From assembly GCA_009780585.1 (NCBI GenBank), contig WQZS01000006.1:60470-124469 (forward strand): a DNA stretch of 64,000 nucleotides, given 5' to 3'. The notes under the pieces are model-generated. The model was not told the DNA's origin and did not search any database. It saw nothing but the letters and a program-made list of their open reading frames with translations. This DNA is from Defluviitaleaceae bacterium (GTDB taxonomy: Bacteria; Bacillota; Clostridia; Lachnospirales; WQUN01). This document shows, in pieces, positions 57,642 to 64,000 of this stretch (the stretch's first letter is position 1; every line of letters begins with the position of its first letter). A program made the translations under genes and the position numbers.

Positions 57642-58967
57642 TCACCTTTTTACGATTTGTAAGTATCTTTTAACGGCTGATACGGCAAAAAGCTCGGCGG
57701 TCGATTCCACGTTAGGGATACGCATGGCGTTTAATTGGCTGAAGATTTTCTTGCGTTCCTCCAGGAATTCGGCGGCGGTATCCCGCAGGATCGTTTCCCT
57801 TCGGTTTACGGCATATGCTTCCGCGAGCGCGTTAAGCCCTTCGTTGGCCATAAATACGACGATGGGCATGTGGCGTTTTTTAAGGATCGCGATATGGGCG
57901 ATCAGTTCCTCGGCTTCTTCCAGGATTTCGAAATCGGTGAAAATAAAGACCAGCGAACGGCGTTTTTGGCTTTCGCAGAGCGTACGGAACGCTCCTTCGT
58001 AGTCGGCGGTCAAGCGGTTCCCTTCGATGCCGTACAGGGTTTCCATCATCAGGTTGCGGTGCTTGGCGCCTTTGCCCGGTTTTACGTGGGCGGTGACCCG
58101 CGCGTCAAACGCGATAAGCCCGGATTGGTCGCCTTGTTGGTTAATGATATCAAACAGGATCAACGCGGCGTTGATCGCGTAATCCAGCTTATTGTACCCG
58201 CCGACGTTATAGCTCATGGGGCGGGCGGTATCCAGCAAGATATAAGCGGGTTGGTTGCGCTCGACTTGGTATTGGTTAACCATAAACCTGCCCTCGCGGG
58301 CGGTGGCGGGCCAATTGATTTTGCGGTAGTCGTCGCCCTCCACGTAAGCGCACAGGCTTTCGAACTCCGTACCGCCGCCGTATTGGCGGAGGGTCTTCTC
58401 CCCTTGCGGCAGCAAGCGGTTTATACGCGTTATCAAACGGAACTTGGAAAGGTCGCGTACGTTGGGGAATACCTTCAAGCTCGCGGAGCAGGGGAGAGAC
58501 GTGTGCTTTACGCAAAACCCCAGCACGCCGCGGTATCGGATATAAATCCGTTCGACCGTATATAACCCCCGCTTGGCGGGTATTACCGTGTAGGAAAACG
58601 GCTTTTCTTCCCCCGCGTCAAGGAAGTGCGCCGTGCGTGACGCGGTGACCTTAAAGAACCGCTCCGCGTTTGCCTCCATGCCGACCAACGCCTGCACCCA
58701 CAAACGATGGCGGGAGCCGTTGCGCACAATAAAAGACAGTTCGTTTTCGGTTTTGAAATACAAACGATCGCCTTTGACATTATCATCAAACCAATTTATG
58801 GTAAATGCTGACCCGTGCGGGGTTAACAGCAAATCCAAAATAAATAACCCAAGCAATAACAAATTAACGGACACAAACGCGTATAAATGCCAACCCAACG
58901 GATAAACCGCCGCGGTCAGTACAGCCCCCAACAACAACAGGATGGGTACGCGACGGGTCACGTTCAC
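57642..58967 (-). CDS. DUF58 domain protein
   Basis: 441 residues. Two N-terminal helices (about 8-48), a beta-rich middle, then the DUF58 core GTEFESLCAYVEGDDYRKINWPATAREGRFMVNQYQVE and a von-Willebrand-A-like region (AYILLDTARPMSY, RSLVFIFTDF). Such proteins work with MoxR AAA+ ATPases in assembly of surface or multi-protein complexes. It overlaps MoxR by four bases. Confidence 0.92.
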   Translation of the reverse strand: MNVTRRVPILLLLGAVLTAAVYPLGWHLYAFVSVNLLLLGLFILDLLLTPHGSAFTINWFDDNVKGDRLYFKTENELSFIVRNGSRHRLWVQALVGMEANAERFFKVTASRTAHFLDAGEEKPFSYTVIPAKRGLYTVERIYIRYRGVLGFCVKHTSLPCSASLKVFPNVRDLSKFRLITRINRLLPQGEKTLRQYGGGTEFESLCAYVEGDDYRKINWPATAREGRFMVNQYQVERNQPAYILLDTARPMSYNVGGYNKLDYAINAALILFDIINQQGDQSGLIAFDARVTAHVKPGKGAKHRNLMMETLYGIEGNRLTADYEGAFRTLCESQKRRSLVFIFTDFEILEEAEELIAHIAILKKRHMPIVVFMANEGLNALAEAYAVNRRETILRDTAAEFLEERKKIFSQLNAMRIPNVESTAELFAVSAVKRYLQIVKR

Positions 58968-59908
58968 CGCGGTGCCTTTACCTGACCCAAAATCGTTTCG
59001 ATCACGCCGTCGGGGGTAATGCCTTCGATTTCCGCTTCGGGCATGAGGATAATACGGTGGCGCAGTACGGGGGCCGCCAGGAAGCGCACATCGTCGGGTA
59101 TCACGAAATCGCGCCCCTGCATGGCGGCGTACGTTTTGGCGGCGAGCAAAAGCGCGACGCTTCCGCGCGGGCTTGCGCCGTATTGTACCGCGCCCATACG
59201 GCGGGTGGTTTCAACCACGCTTACGATATAATTGAACAACCCGTCCTCCACGGTAACGGCTTGGATTTCACGCTTTGCCTCTGCGATATCGTGCGAGGAA
59301 GCGGCGGGTTGCAAGTTCGTTTCCGCCAGCTTCGCCGCGTCGAAGCCCTGGTTATACATTTGCAACAGTTGTTTTTCCGCCGCCACGCCGGGGTAGGTTA
59401 TCAACAGCTTCATCATAAAACGGTCGGTCAACGCCTCGGGCAGGGGGTACGTGCCTTCGTATTCGATGGGGTTTTGCGTGGCCATCACAAAGAAGGGCTC
59501 GGCGAGGGCGTGCGTTTCGCCGTCGATCGTGATCGCGTGCTCCTCCATGACTTCCAATAGAGCGGATTGCGTCTTGGGCGGGGTGCGGTTGATTTCGTCC
59601 GCCAAAAGCAATTGCGTAAACAGCGGCCCTTTCTTCAACTCAAACGAACCGTTTTGAAGGTTATAGACTTTGGTGCCGAGGATGTCCGACGGCATCAGAT
59701 CCGACGTAAACTGTACGCGCTTGCACCCGATATCCAGCACGCGCGCGAGCGAACGTACCCACAGCGTCTTCGCCAGGCCGGGCACACCCTCCAACAATAC
59801 ATGCCCCCCCGCGAACAACGCGACCAAGGCAAGATCGGTCATGGCCTCCTGGTTTAATACGTAGGCGTTGATTTGGTTTTTGATATTATCGGCGATCGTC
59901 TTCAACAT
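58964..59908 (-). CDS. MoxR family AAA+ ATPase
   Basis: 314 residues. Walker A GVPGLAKT, Walker B LLLADEINRTPPKTQSALLEVMEE, sensor FVMATQNPIEYEGTYPLPEALTDRF, and the C-terminal lid. A chaperone-like ATPase acting on DUF58/VWA partners. Overlaps the genes on both sides, so the module is translated as one unit. Confidence 0.95.
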   Translation of the reverse strand: MLKTIADNIKNQINAYVLNQEAMTDLALVALFAGGHVLLEGVPGLAKTLWVRSLARVLDIGCKRVQFTSDLMPSDILGTKVYNLQNGSFELKKGPLFTQLLLADEINRTPPKTQSALLEVMEEHAITIDGETHALAEPFFVMATQNPIEYEGTYPLPEALTDRFMMKLLITYPGVAAEKQLLQMYNQGFDAAKLAETNLQPAASSHDIAEAKREIQAVTVEDGLFNYIVSVVETTRRMGAVQYGASPRGSVALLLAAKTYAAMQGRDFVIPDDVRFLAAPVLRHRIILMPEAEIEGITPDGVIETILGQVKAPR

Positions 59909-60665
59909 TTTGGTCTTTCCTTTCCTTTTTCATATATAAGCGCGCCAAGGCGCGGACGTACTCGTTTTCCTCCCGCTCCATTTCCCCGTAGGCGGGTATG
60001 GGTTTGCCGAAGCGTTTGCCCAAGTGCCACAACAAGGCAAGCACCGCGATAACCAATTGGATAATCACCAAGCGCATAACCGGCGGCAAATTCGAAAACA
60101 TCGTTTCCGGCGGGTGTACGCCATGGTAATACACCGGGAAGACGATCCTTTCGGCTTGCCATTGGGTGATAATGCCGTGGAGCGTCGCGGCGTAGCCGGG
60201 GTCCGATAAAAGCGGGCGGTTGGTGATCGGCTGCGCGCGCCCGGTAACGACCGAACCCGCGCCAACGTTATAGTAATTAAATTGCCCGACGGTACGGACC
60301 GTTTCGGAGGCAAGGATATTGTCCACAACCGTGGGGTTTGTGTTGTGCAGGAAAACCAGCCGCCCCCCGCCCCGTACCCATTCCAGCATTTCCTCCGCCA
60401 TTTCCCGCGTGACGTAGGGGTTAAAGGGTTGGATTAATATATAGGCATGGCGTACGTCGTTTTCACGCGTGAGGGGCGCGTAGCCGACGCTTACCGGATA
60501 TCCCATGCGGCGCAGTGTGTCGTGGAAAAGGCCCGTACCCGTATCCCCCGTGGAATACGGCGCGTAGACAGGCCCGCTGCCGCCGTCATCGTTCCAAGTA
60601 AAAACGATTGCCGCGGCGGTAAAAACCACGATTGCCAATACGATCGCCTTACCCCGCTTAACCAC
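59886..60665 (-). CDS. DUF4350 domain protein
   Basis: 259 residues. N-terminal helix (about 7-25), an extracytoplasmic domain (YSTGDTGTGLFHDTLRRMGYPV, MLEWVRGGGRLVFLHN) resembling the GATase-like fold of DUF4350, then a C-terminal helix (about 205-222) and a short cytoplasmic tail. Standard member of the MoxR/DUF58 module. GTG start overlaps the previous gene. Confidence 0.85.
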   Translation of the reverse strand: MVKRGKAIVLAIVVFTAAAIVFTWNDDGGSGPVYAPYSTGDTGTGLFHDTLRRMGYPVSVGYAPLTRENDVRHAYILIQPFNPYVTREMAEEMLEWVRGGGRLVFLHNTNPTVVDNILASETVRTVGQFNYYNVGAGSVVTGRAQPITNRPLLSDPGYAATLHGIITQWQAERIVFPVYYHGVHPPETMFSNLPPVMRLVIIQLVIAVLALLWHLGKRFGKPIPAYGEMEREENEYVRALARLYMKKERKDQNVEDDRR

Positions 60666-61272
60666 GCGCGGCCCCCATCAGAACGCCGCACACCGCGCGA
60701 AACGATGAAAAGTCGCCGTCGCTCACCCTTTTATTGCCGAACCACGCTAAATGGAACGTATCAGCCATATCCGCGAAGGGTTGCGCCAGTAACGGATAAC
60801 CGTCCCTTAAAGCCCGCAGGATCAAAGCGTTGGTGGCGGAGGGGGTGATCCGTATGAGGCCCCCCTCGTCCATCGCCAGCAACACAGCGATGTAGCGATA
60901 ACGCACGGACAGTCTGCGGTCAGCGGTTTCGGCCATACCGATCAATTCTTCCGCGGTAAGATTCTTCCCCGCCAGCTCCCCGAATATATCGGACAGCGTA
61001 TGCACCTTGGGACGGCGCGCGCGTATGAACATTCGGATAAGCGCGGCCGTTCCCACCGCCAGCAATATACCGCCGACAACGGCGAATATGAACGGTATCG
61101 TGCGGGAATCCCCATCGCCTTGCGGCATGACCAGGTTTAACCGTTCAAGCAACGCCGTTATATGGCGGTCGATGAAGTCGGCGACGGTATCGCGCAGGTT
61201 GCGGCTGCGCCCCATCAGAAGGTCATAACGGCGGGTTTGCAATACCTCTTGCATCGCCTCTTCAAACGGCAT
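60658..61272 (-). CDS. DUF4129-type membrane protein
   Basis: 204 residues. One or two helices (about 72-95), then the DUF4129-like cytoplasmic part (NLTAEELIGMAETADRRLSVRYRYIAVLLAMDEGGLIRITPSATN...FHLAWFGN). It is the usual partner of DUF4350 in this module. It overlaps genes on both sides. Confidence 0.8.
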   Translation of the reverse strand: MPFEEAMQEVLQTRRYDLLMGRSRNLRDTVADFIDRHITALLERLNLVMPQGDGDSRTIPFIFAVVGGILLAVGTAALIRMFIRARRPKVHTLSDIFGELAGKNLTAEELIGMAETADRRLSVRYRYIAVLLAMDEGGLIRITPSATNALILRALRDGYPLLAQPFADMADTFHLAWFGNKRVSDGDFSSFRAVCGVLMGAARG

Positions 61273-62146
61273 CCCGTAAGCCCTCTCGCTTCATACGTTG
61301 GTTAAAATAGATCACAGCGGTTAAAATCCCATCCAACGGGCCCAAAGCAAAGGTAACCGCGACGGAAAGCAAGCCCGTAAGGAATTGGAGCATTTGCAGC
61401 AACCGCACTGAGCTGTCCCACCCCGCGGCAAACCACCCGGCTATGACGGGCAACAAAGCCAGTACCCCTTGCGCGGACGCGGCCAGCACAAGTATCATCA
61501 CGAACCAAAGTACACGCAAGCCAAACAACCGCCAAAAATCGTTTTTAATTAAAACAAAGGAGCGCCGTACCGCTTCAAAGAACGATACCCGCTCATTAAC
61601 CGCCGCGGCGATCGCCAGCGAAAATACGTGCATGTAAATAAAAAAGCCCGCGACGCATACGGCCAGCAAGGCGATGAACAAAACCATATAAACGCGCGAA
61701 AGCCATAAATAACCGAAAGCAGGTATGTATTGAAACAAAAAATAAACGAAACCACCCGCGATTGCAAGGTAAGGGACAGCCAAAATAAGCTGCGCGAACA
61801 ACGCGCCCGCCGCTCTGCAAATGATACGGAACAAGTCTTGCGTGGGCAGCTTGATCCTTTCGCCCAAAAACGCTTGCCGCGAAAATAATATCGCCCCCGC
61901 GGAGGAAGCGGCTTGCCAAATCAAAACGAACGGGACGATTACCGATATCATCGATATGGCCGTAACCGTACCCGCCGACGAAAACCCCGCCGGCGAAACC
62001 GTCAGGGATACGATCGTTATCCCCAGCACCAACAGGCCCAGGGAAAAAACCGATGCCAACCCCACGACTGCGGCGTAACCCAATTGCTTGGCGAAGGTTT
62101 TTTTATATATATCAAAGACACGGTCGTACAGTTCCGCAGCGTTCAC
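61262..62146 (-). CDS. Multi-helix membrane protein of the MoxR module
   Basis: 294 residues from GTG 62146, with GGGGTG just upstream; a longer frame from 62227 runs into the promoter. About six helices and the N-terminal AAELYDRVFDIYKKTFAKQLGY. Similar proteins resemble the glycerophosphodiester phosphodiesterase membrane domain. First gene of the eight-gene operon. Function unknown. Confidence 0.75.
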   Translation of the reverse strand: MNAAELYDRVFDIYKKTFAKQLGYAAVVGLASVFSLGLLVLGITIVSLTVSPAGFSSAGTVTAISMISVIVPFVLIWQAASSAGAILFSRQAFLGERIKLPTQDLFRIICRAAGALFAQLILAVPYLAIAGGFVYFLFQYIPAFGYLWLSRVYMVLFIALLAVCVAGFFIYMHVFSLAIAAAVNERVSFFEAVRRSFVLIKNDFWRLFGLRVLWFVMILVLAASAQGVLALLPVIAGWFAAGWDSSVRLLQMLQFLTGLLSVAVTFALGPLDGILTAVIYFNQRMKREGLRDAV

Positions 62147-62192
62147 ACGGCACCCCAACGATTTATGGCATTGTTGGAAACAATATTGTAAT

Positions 62193-62201
62193 ATTATAGC
62201 A
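62193..62201 (-). promoter_or_regulatory. Extended -10 promoter of the MoxR/glyA operon
   Basis: On minus, TGC followed directly by a perfect TATAAT (62198-62193) forms an extended -10 element; no good -35 is seen at 17 bases. It lies about 47 bases before the GTG start. The plus-strand rhomboid gene starts 27 bases to the right. Confidence 0.5.
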
Positions 62202-62227
62202 TATTTTTCACGCAAGGAGAAAATCAT

Positions 62228-63427
62228 ATGTATTCACGCTTCGCCTCGCGTCTGTACCGCATGGGGTTGGCCGAAGGGTTTCGGCTGATGGGCGCGGACG
62301 CGTCTTCGCCGTCGGAGGCTACGTACTTCCATTTACAAAAAGTGGAACGCGCGGCGACGTTTCTGCATTTAACCGTATGCGACGCGTCAAGGGCCGATTG
62401 GCAATCCCTGTTGGAAAAGGACGCCGAAAAACGCGCCCAGGCACATGCCTTGCTGGAGCGCGTGCAAAACGTGGCGTTGATATACCTGCTGGCGGAGCCG
62501 TCCGCGGCGATCGATCAAGCCGCCGTACCCGCCGCCCTGCTCGAACCCTACGAAGGGCAAAACCTGTACAGCGTGTTTTGGCGCATTAACCTGTCTAGCG
62601 GCGAAATAACCGTACCGCACGGCCAACCCGCCGAGCTTTTCGGCTTACGGGCGTTGGCGGAGAAAGCCTACACAGAAGCGAACGCGCCGTCGGAAGCCTT
62701 CGATGCCGTCAGCGCGGCGGAATCGCTGATCGGCGGCACAAAATACGCGGGGCCTTCCAACATCGTCCCGATACGGAAAACGACCCGAAAGGCTTCGTTA
62801 ATGACGCGCATCCGCTACCTTAACTTCCCCATGTACCCGAAATACAACCACGCGTTGTTGGTTTACGGGATCGTCGCTATTAACGCGGTTGTGCTGGCTG
62901 CCATGTACCTCACGGGCGACCCGCTCAATACGTATACGGCGTACCGTTTCGGGGCCAACTTCTACCCCGCGGTCGTACATGAGGGGGAATGGTGGCGGTT
63001 GGTGACAGCCATGTTCGTACATTACGGATGGATGCACTTCCTCGCCAACACCATGGGCTTGATTATCATCGGCTCGCGGGTGGAGCGGTATTTCGGGCGT
63101 GTAGCGTTCCTGATGATTTATTTTTTGTCGGGGATTTTGGGTTCGCTGTTTTGCCTTATTAATGTATATTTGCGGGATTTGTCGGTCGTATCCGCGGGGG
63201 CGTCAGGCGCGGTGTACGGCTTGATGGGGTCGGTATTGGTCTTTACGCGGCTTACCCGGTTGGAAATTGAAACCCTTAATTGGCGTTTCATGTTAATTTG
63301 GCTGGCAATCGGCGTTATCATGGGCGTAACCGTACCCAACATAGGCAACGCGGCCCACTTTGGGGGGTTCGTCGGCGGGGCGGCGCTGGGGTTCGGTATG
63401 CTTGCGTTGTTGGCGCGTAAACAGTAG
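62228..63427 (+). CDS. Rhomboid protease with N-terminal cytoplasmic domain
   Basis: 399 residues. The first about 190 residues form a soluble domain rich in Ala and Glu; the rest has six or seven helices with HYGWMHFLANTMGL, the catalytic Ser326 in AGASGAVYG and His377 in AAHFGGFVGG. AAGGAG SD is six bases from the ATG. Layout (large cytosolic head plus rhomboid) matches the GluP/YqgP type of Bacillota, which cleaves membrane proteins such as metal transporters. A second rhomboid lies beside copA at the left edge. Confidence 0.92.
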   Translation: MYSRFASRLYRMGLAEGFRLMGADASSPSEATYFHLQKVERAATFLHLTVCDASRADWQSLLEKDAEKRAQAHALLERVQNVALIYLLAEPSAAIDQAAVPAALLEPYEGQNLYSVFWRINLSSGEITVPHGQPAELFGLRALAEKAYTEANAPSEAFDAVSAAESLIGGTKYAGPSNIVPIRKTTRKASLMTRIRYLNFPMYPKYNHALLVYGIVAINAVVLAAMYLTGDPLNTYTAYRFGANFYPAVVHEGEWWRLVTAMFVHYGWMHFLANTMGLIIIGSRVERYFGRVAFLMIYFLSGILGSLFCLINVYLRDLSVVSAGASGAVYGLMGSVLVFTRLTRLEIETLNWRFMLIWLAIGVIMGVTVPNIGNAAHFGGFVGGAALGFGMLALLARKQ

Positions 63428-63467
63428 AATGGCTTGGCAAACATACCAATAAAAGGGAGGATTTATC

Positions 63468-63770
63468 ATGAACGAACAACAAAAGGAAATGATGTGCAAA
63501 GTGGCGTCGGTTTTCGGCTTTACCTGCGCCAATAAAAAAAGCGTGATCGGCACGATCATCGCCAAGGCGGTTTCGCTGTTGCTTGCGATATTGTTTACGG
63601 TGCTGCGTTCGAAGGCAAAGGCGGACGGCAAGGTATGCAAGAAACGTATATATACCGTATTGGCGGTGCTTTTTTACGTAGGTGTACTCACTTCGCGTGC
63701 GGAGATTTACGATGATAATCCCTGCGAAGCGGAAGCTGATGAAGCTGATTTTGAAGAGGATTTTAAATAA
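63468..63770 (+). CDS. Small membrane protein with acidic tail
   Basis: 100 residues. GGGAGG SD seven bases before the ATG. A helix (about 25-44), a second helix (about 62-75), and an acidic C-terminus (YDDNPCEAEADEADFEEDF). Three cysteines near the N-terminal half. No known family recognised. Follows the rhomboid gene by 40 bases and is probably co-transcribed. Confidence 0.6.
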   Translation: MNEQQKEMMCKVASVFGFTCANKKSVIGTIIAKAVSLLLAILFTVLRSKAKADGKVCKKRIYTVLAVLFYVGVLTSRAEIYDDNPCEAEADEADFEEDFK

Positions 63771-63796
63771 GGGGCTGTCTTACTTGTTCTGATTCC

Positions 63797-63980
63797 GGGG
63801 GGGGGGGGCGGGCGGATGTTCCAACGCCGCGCTGAACGCAATCGGACGATGAACGGCTCCGTCCGCGAAGTGGTTGGATCGGTTGCAAGCACCCGATGCC
63901 AACCACGTAACGCGCCCGTTCGCCGTTAATCGTCCGATTGCGTAGGCGCTGCTTATGGAACATCCGCCCGCCCCCGCCCC
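63797..63980. repeat. Large nested inverted repeat with G12 tract
   Basis: A 184-base palindromic element after the last gene. The outer stem (about 63799-63822 with 63957-63980, one mismatch) contains GGCGGATGTTCC and GGAACATCCGCC. A 14/14 internal loop follows. The middle stem is CGCAATCGGACGAT...CGG with CCG...ATCGTCCGATTGCG (63837-63856 with 63923-63942, one mismatch). Inside, GTGGTTGG (63870) pairs with CCAACCAC (63899), then ATCGG with CCGAT. It starts with twelve G (63797-63808). No transposase or coding frame is seen. A mobile MITE-like element or a structured RNA are both possible. Confidence 0.7.
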
Positions 63981-64000
63981 ACTGGTATCCGGTGTGTTGG

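Noticed and set aside
62147..62227. 27-codon extension of the first gene in the MoxR operon
   Set aside because: It covers the TATAAT element, and the internal GTG has an SD.

Overview
The window looks like chromosomal DNA from an anaerobic member of the Bacillota, probably Clostridia. Support comes from the ylxM-ffh-rpsP-khpA block, a DUF5696 protein beside carbohydrate permeases, a dlt-like cassette, a copper-amine-oxidase-type stalk domain in front of CAP and RCC1 modules, strong Shine-Dalgarno (SD) sites with many TTG/GTG starts, and clostridial-type sigma-A promoters. Assignment below class is not possible from sequence alone. Most of the window is moderately GC-rich; a clear AT-rich accessory patch lies at about 37.8-41.7 kb, ending at a tRNA-Ala gene.

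Layout. (1) 0-3.6 kb, plus strand: the end of a rhomboid protease, a copper-type P-ATPase and a Cof-type HAD phosphatase. (2) 3.6-9.6 kb: a minus-strand sugar-phosphate operon (PfkB kinase, pentulose-phosphate epimerase, RpiB isomerase, RraA-like protein, CotH-like surface protein), with a divergent TIM-barrel gene. (3) 9.6-16.7 kb: a nucleotidyltransferase and sialate O-acetylesterase pair, then a plus-strand run of a small membrane protein, phospho-sugar mutase, GT4 glycosyltransferase and L-rhamnose isomerase. (4) 16.7-36.7 kb: a large beta-glucan locus. A GH30-GH16 fusion lipoprotein and a hybrid histidine kinase run on minus. On plus there are two solute-binding proteins, two permease pairs separated by an NHL/Yip1 membrane protein and a DUF5696 protein, and a GH16 enzyme with no signal peptide. 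No ATPase is encoded, so a shared one elsewhere is assumed. (5) 36.7-41.7 kb: an amidohydrolase, then the AT-rich patch with DUF3791, a ribbon-helix-helix protein, a CAP-RCC1 secreted protein and a HigBA-like toxin-antitoxin pair. (6) 41.7-44.1 kb: tRNA-Ala(CGC), khpA, rpsP, ffh, ylxM behind one strong promoter. (7) 44.1-51.4 kb: a seven-gene dlt-like cassette (MBOAT acyltransferase, SGNH-like protein, lipoprotein, transglutaminase-like protein, Asp/Glu-type racemase, adenylation enzyme, carrier protein). (8) 51.5-54.7 kb: mtnA, a G5/3D-type cell-wall protein and a GT8-like transferase. (9) 54.7-62.1 kb, minus: an eight-gene operon of a MoxR/DUF58/DUF4350/DUF4129 module followed by RDD, folD and a long-form glyA. 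(10) 62.2-64 kb: a full-length rhomboid protease, a small membrane protein and a large nested inverted repeat at the right edge.

The two parts most likely to hold something undescribed are the dlt-like cassette, whose racemase and altered substrate pocket suggest a D-amino acid other than alanine, and the beta-glucan locus, where DUF5696 and NHL-TPR-Yip1 proteins sit between two permease pairs.
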